From assembly GCA_022432975.1 (NCBI GenBank), contig CM039502.1:26520996-26584995 (forward strand): DNA of 64,000 nt, written 5' to 3'. Source of the DNA: Begonia masoniana. Lineage: Eukaryota > Streptophyta > Magnoliopsida > Cucurbitales > Begoniaceae. Below are positions 59,646 through 64,000 of the stretch, one piece after another. Position 1 is the first letter of the stretch; each line of letters begins with the position of its first letter. Both the position numbers and the translations under genes were made by a program. The notes below the pieces were generated by a model. That model was not told the DNA's origin, searched no databases, and saw only the letters and a list, made by a program, of their open reading frames with translations.

Positions 59646-60656
59646 ATGTTAGATATACATAGTTATTATAATTCTTTCTTGAGCCTAACCCAAGTTACTT
59701 CTTATGCTTTGAAAGAAGAATGTTTTTCCTTTATATTTTCATGGATGAAGGATGGGAACAGTTCCTTTGGAACCTCATGGCTTCCTATCCTTTTTACGAG
59801 GAACAACCTCATTGAAATAGCCAAGGAGGTATGTGGTACTTCAACTACAAGGTATGTAACCTCCAATCATTTAATCTTTTGGATATTTAGGATTGGTTGG
59901 ATTGAAGTTAGTGTTATTGGTATGTATGACAAAATTTTTCTGGTTCTTATTACATTTGTGGATTGCATTATTGACTTATCTTTATCTATGCTTGATTTCG
60001 AAGTTATGAAAAAGACTAGGAAAAGAAATGTTGCTACTAAATATGTTGATACCTATTTTGAGGAATTAATGAATCCTAACTCACTTGTTTGTTCAAAAAT
60101 GTGCATCTTTTCTTTTGAGGGGATAAAACTTGAATGTTGTGATAACTTTGTTATAATTGATATGAATAAATCTTGCTTACAAATTATTAGCCATGAACTA
60201 ACCATGTTTATTTGGTTGACCCGAAAATATTATTGGTGGCTAAAAGGTTTTCAATTAATTATCTTGATGGACAAGTATATTGTGTCTCTATTAAAGTTCA
60301 AAGCCCTTATGAAATCTAGTGTTGAAGAAGTCTACTTCGGGGGGGAGGACGATGGCCTTGATGGGCCCGACTTATCGGATTTGAGGACAAATCCTCAACA
60401 ACCTGGGGAGGATGTTGTGCCCCATAGGCCCATCACACGATCAAAGGTACAATCACATGTTTTATCTAACTTTTGTACTTACTCACTTTACTCTTTTGCA
60501 GGTGACATTTCTTACACCGACTTGGATGGCGTACTCACCGATGTAAAGTGGGAGATGGAAGCTCAAGATCCAGAGCAACCGAAGCACGTCATTGCTTGGG
60601 AGACAAGGCTTGGAGAACCAGAAGCTCATATGAGAATTTGTCTTCCCAAGCATTGA
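59646..60656 (+). CDS. Element E ORF2: unrecognised protein with polyprotein-like tail running into the LTR
   Basis: The frame is open from just before the ORF1 stop (59616), and the first ATG is at 59646. It reads about 336 codons in the -1 frame relative to ORF1, so it may be reached by frameshifting or may be a broken continuation. It holds a second WIFRIGW motif, then DLRTNPQQPGED, equivalent to the end of the element A polyprotein (DLRSNPQPPGG). It crosses the purine tract and the LTR boundary at 60413 and ends in the LTR-encoded tail (PITRSK to ICLPKH). No catalytic domain is recognised. Confidence 0.7.
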   Translation: MLDIHSYYNSFLSLTQVTSYALKEECFSFIFSWMKDGNSSFGTSWLPILFTRNNLIEIAKEVCGTSTTRYVTSNHLIFWIFRIGWIEVSVIGMYDKIFLVLITFVDCIIDLSLSMLDFEVMKKTRKRNVATKYVDTYFEELMNPNSLVCSKMCIFSFEGIKLECCDNFVIIDMNKSCLQIISHELTMFIWLTRKYYWWLKGFQLIILMDKYIVSLLKFKALMKSSVEEVYFGGEDDGLDGPDLSDLRTNPQQPGEDVVPHRPITRSKVQSHVLSNFCTYSLYSFAGDISYTDLDGVLTDVKWEMEAQDPEQPKHVIAWETRLGEPEAHMRICLPKH

Positions 60657-61719
60657 TTTTATGTATTTTTATTTTAAAACTTATTGGGCAAACATTGGCC
60701 TTTTTGTTAAGATTTTATATAACCATGCATGTTAGGCATTTAGGGCTAGATGCTTGGTAGGTTAGATGTGGCTTGGTTTGGTTTTAATTAGCTTGAGAAC
60801 CAAAGGAGTGGGTTAAAGAAGAAAAACCAATTTGCTGTGCATTGAAGGACCGGACCACTTGCTGCTTGAAGAACCGGGCCGCTGCTGCTTTGAAGAGAAC
60901 CAAGTGAAGTTTCATTTTCGTGAACCAGAGCTCAGCGAAGGAGAAACCAGAGAACCAGCGGCAACCTTTCGCTCGACGCCTGCACTCGAAGGAGGAGACC
61001 ATTACTGCTTTTGGCCCGAATTCCCTCTGCGTTCGTGTCGGAGAAGCTTCCTTGCAAGGAAACCGGCGAGCTGACATGGAAGCAGGGCTACCCCTCGGAT
61101 CCCTAGCGCCAGAAGAATCTCGGCTGAGTCTGCTTCTTCTTCCCGCGCCTTCAACGGTTCTCGGCCATTTTTGAACACCTCTCCAGCCACTAGGTATTAT
61201 ATATCATCGCAATTGGTGTTTGTAATTTTTGGTTCAGGTAATGAGAACAAGTAGACCGTTTCCCTAAGAGAGAAACTGAGAAGGCATTTTCGCCGACAGG
61301 TAAGCTTCGGCTTCGCCGAACAGGAGACAGCCTCCTAGTTCAACAACCCGAGGTTGTTGTTGAACTCTAGCACCACTCTCCTCTCCTCCCTATCGAGGGC
61401 TGGAAACTAGAAGGAGGTGGACAGAACCGGTTCCTCAAGTCGACGCCTTCCTCTGGAAAAACGTTCCGTCGGAGCTAAACATTTGTTAGCTGACCGACTT
61501 GAGGTTGTGTAAGTCCCTGTTGAATTAACTGGACCACGCCAATCATCTTACACACACTTCACTCGCACAACACTAATCTTCTCAAAACACTCTGATTATT
61601 ACTGTAATTTTGCTGTTTAGTTTTCTGTTCTTGAGGTCACTCGGCTTGGCCGAGCACCGGAGTAACTAACGATCTCTTTAAGCTGTTGCAGGAGCTTATT
61701 TATGGCTTGACCCACAACA
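60413..61719 (+). mobile_element. Element E LTR, middle copy shared by two internal regions
   Basis: Preceded by the purine tract CTGGGGAGGA (as a 3' LTR) and followed by a primer site at 61722 (as a 5' LTR). One LTR therefore serves both neighbours, the mark of a tandem element. Confidence 0.92.
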
Positions 61720-61734
61720 TTTGGTATCAGAGCC

Positions 61735-63626
61735 TCGGTTAGCTCTCTGGTTTGTTATTTAGTATTTTCTGTCATTTGTTTGTGTTGATTTCTGTACTGT
61801 TGTTTGTGTGTCATTTGTGATCTGTTTTGCTAACAAATAAACCATATTTCTTGAGCTAATTTTCTATTGATTAAACCAGCATGTATGAAAGTTTTTGTTA
61901 ACAAATATTGATCTGTTCCTTGTGTTTTCTTTGTGTCTTTGTTTTATGATATCTCCTGTGTTGTGTTTTTCTCTCTGTTTGTCTTTCGTTTCATGTTCTG
62001 TTTCTCTTATTTTCTTTCCTCTGTTTGTTGAATTTTTGTTTCCTGCCATCTCACCCGATAGCATGCATATTTCATCTCCTTACCATTCTGTTAGGATAGT
62101 TTATGTTTCTGTCTGTGTCAAGCATGTTTGGATATCTCTTTTGTTATCGATTGTCCTCTGATTTACTGAATAACTATGCAATATTATTGTTGAAAGACAA
62201 CTGCTGTGGATGTACTGCTAATTATTTTAGAGAGTATTATTGAATATCATGGAATCGGATCTGATTTGGTGTTTCTGCTGTATGTTTATTCTGCTGACAT
62301 TGGTTCCATAAGTTAGACACTCTAAACATGGTATTTTAGTTGTGTTGCTGTTTCGTTCTCTGTGAAATCAAAACCAGAATTCCTGTTTCACTGTTTTATG
62401 TCTCTTTGCTGCTGAAAATTGTGTTTCACCCGAGCATTGATCTGTGTTTCAAAATAGTTTTGGCATGAACCTTTTTATTTCTGAAGAATTGGGTTGAGTT
62501 CAGATTTACCAAAAAAAAAAAAAAAAAAAAAAAAAATCCAGCAGAGAGGTTTTATTTTAAGAGAACCAGAACTGTTTTCCAAGCTTTCTGAATTTTACTC
62601 TACTGCTGCCGAATCCCTTCAAGAACCGAAAACCAAAAATTGCTGCATATTACTGTGAAGAACATGGTTCAAATTCTACATTTCTATGTCCAAATTTATG
62701 AGAAATTTTGTGTTGGTTGGAAAACTCAAATACCAACTCTCTGTTGATTGAATTCTGTCAAATTCCTCTCATTGCTGGTTTGTGTCTATTGGGTCACTGT
62801 TTTAGAGCATCTCACAGGTTTTAAGTTGCTAAAAATTGCAAAATCTGGTTATTAGAAAGTCTGAAAAGTGTTTGGAAATTCTATGCTGGAAGGTAATTTG
62901 CTAAACTATTTTAGAAGCTATGAAAATCTGATTTCTGGTTGTTGAGTTTAATTCTTGTTTTTAATGCTTAATTGCTTGCTTAAAATCACTGACCTATGAA
63001 CATTAGTTCTGTTTTAGCAGCAAGTAAAAATTGGAATTTGATTGTAGCTTACCATTTGCTGTTTTCGAATTGCTAAAATCTGTGCAGATTGGTTTGCTCA
63101 TTTTCTGCATACATATTTTGTTTAAGATTCTGTTTATTCTGCTAAAATTGGAAAATAATTGGGCTTTACTACTTGTTATATCAAAATGTGTTGCTGCTGC
63201 TGTTTTCCTGTTGATAATCATCTTTACAGCAAATATCTTAACTTATCCAGACTTGAGCATTAAAGAATATTGTCTTAAAACTTGCCTTAACTTGCTGTCA
63301 TTATTGCTGCTAAGCTGCTGTTGATATTTGTTTTCTGGTTTGATTATTCTGGGTGTTCCCTTATGTTTAGCTTTATGTTTTGTTACCTTTTCAGCGTGAT
63401 TGCTTTGACTTTGAAGCATGAATCATAAACTTCATTAAAATCAAATTGCTGCTTGATTCTGTTTATGTTCAAAACTGTTTTCTGGGTATTTATGTGTTGT
63501 TGTTCAAATTGTGTGTCTGAAAGTGGAGTCCCCAAGGCCAATAAATTGGTTTAAATCCGAGGAGCATTATTGTTGCAATTGGTATTTTTATTCGGCTGTT
63601 TTTAGGACAAGTCTTTGCTGTTTTCT
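61735..63626 (+). other. Element E leader, second copy
   Basis: Nearly identical to 55759-57651, with scattered single-base changes, one inserted T near 63463 and a shorter A run. Confidence 0.85.
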
Positions 63627-64000
63627 ATGACAATGTATAGGGAAAGTTCTTCTAAGTATTATCCTAGCCGTCCCAACTTTGGTCCTCAGCCTAGACATGA
63701 ATATACATCCAAGTTTGAGGAACATTCAAGGGATGAAATGAGGATGAGGCCTAGAGTTGATTACCGACCAAACCGAGAACCAAATTTTGAACCTAAACCA
63801 AATCGAAGGACTTTCTATAGCCATTTGGATATTGCGGAACCATATGATGATTTCTTACCAAATTTTAATGGCCGTTCAAAAGATTACAATAATTGGATAG
63901 CAAAAGTAGAGGAATTGTTTGAGCTTAATGATATTTCAGAGAGAAGCAAAATCAAGCTAGCTGCTTCTAGTCTCACCGGGGATGCTAGATTGTGGTGGGA
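63627..64000 (+). CDS. Element E ORF1, second copy (partial, runs off the window)
   Basis: Starts ATG 63627 and is open to the window end. It matches 57652 onwards with visible change(s), for example GCT to GAT (Ala to Asp) at about 63829. It covers the gag domain up to the LWW motif. Confidence 0.85.
   Translation, partial: MTMYRESSSKYYPSRPNFGPQPRHEYTSKFEEHSRDEMRMRPRVDYRPNREPNFEPKPNRRTFYSHLDIAEPYDDFLPNFNGRSKDYNNWIAKVEELFELNDISERSKIKLAASSLTGDARLWW

Larger units (their letters stand above)
54438..64000 (+). mobile_element. Element E: non-autonomous LTR retrotransposon in tandem (LTR-internal-LTR-internal)
   Basis: LTR 54438-55743, internal 55744-60412, LTR 60413-61719, then a second copy of the internal region to the window end. 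Each LTR ends ACCCACAACA and is followed after 2 nt by TGGTATCAGAGCC. The LTRs differ at roughly nine visible positions in 1.3 kb, so the copies are young. The first internal region has no reverse transcriptase, RNase H or integrase. The LTRs resemble those of element A in layout and in an encoded tail, suggesting that E derives from an A-like element. Confidence 0.9.

Noticed and set aside
60458..60512. Short intron in the element E LTR (AAG|GTACAA to TTTTGCAG)
   Set aside because: The splice-like borders are tempting, but removal of 55 nt would break the frame that is conserved with element A; unspliced reading is better supported.

Overview
The window is nuclear DNA of a flowering plant, probably a dicot; I do not recognise the species. 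The evidence is two intron-bearing plant-type genes (a nucleobase-ascorbate transporter and an O-fucosyltransferase-like protein) set in AT-rich intergenic DNA and surrounded by Ty1/copia and Ty3/gypsy LTR retrotransposons whose primer sites match plant initiator tRNA-Met. Retroelements make up well over half of the window.

Positions 1-36307 are one nested stack. An old LTR remnant (34296-36307) is split by a minus-strand copia element C of SIRE type (2140-34295). The 3' LTR of C carries another inserted LTR (1-2139). The extra ORF downstream of pol in C is split by a plus-strand gypsy element A (3616-26916). The 5' LTR of A is split by a minus-strand chromodomain gypsy element B (3683-13558). 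The gag of A is split by a solo LTR S1 (16090-21254), which is itself split by a second solo LTR S2 (16735-19486). Target-site duplications read directly from the sequence support the order: CACGA/CACAA for A, GATCT for B, CCTCC for S1, ATTAA for S2.

Positions 36308-37672 form a 1.36-kb palindrome-like foldback element. From 37673 to 43455 the DNA is non-coding, with a short tandem repeat and a probable small hAT-like element. The only host genes lie between 43456 and 48937. The NAT gene (plus, 13 coding exons, 524 aa, open) and the O-fucosyltransferase-like gene (minus, 10 coding exons, about 565 aa) converge tail to tail, with 127 bp between their stop codons.

From about 49130 to the end there are more retroelements: a repeat-rich LTR remnant, the 3' part of a second SIRE-type copia element D (50682-54437) with an intact 692-codon extra ORF, and element E (54438-64000). 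E has the order LTR, internal region, LTR, internal region, so it is a tandem array. It lacks reverse transcriptase and integrase, keeps the start of gag and the tail of the polyprotein, and encodes about 3 kb of protein I do not recognise. An LTR-encoded C-terminal tail is shared by E and A.
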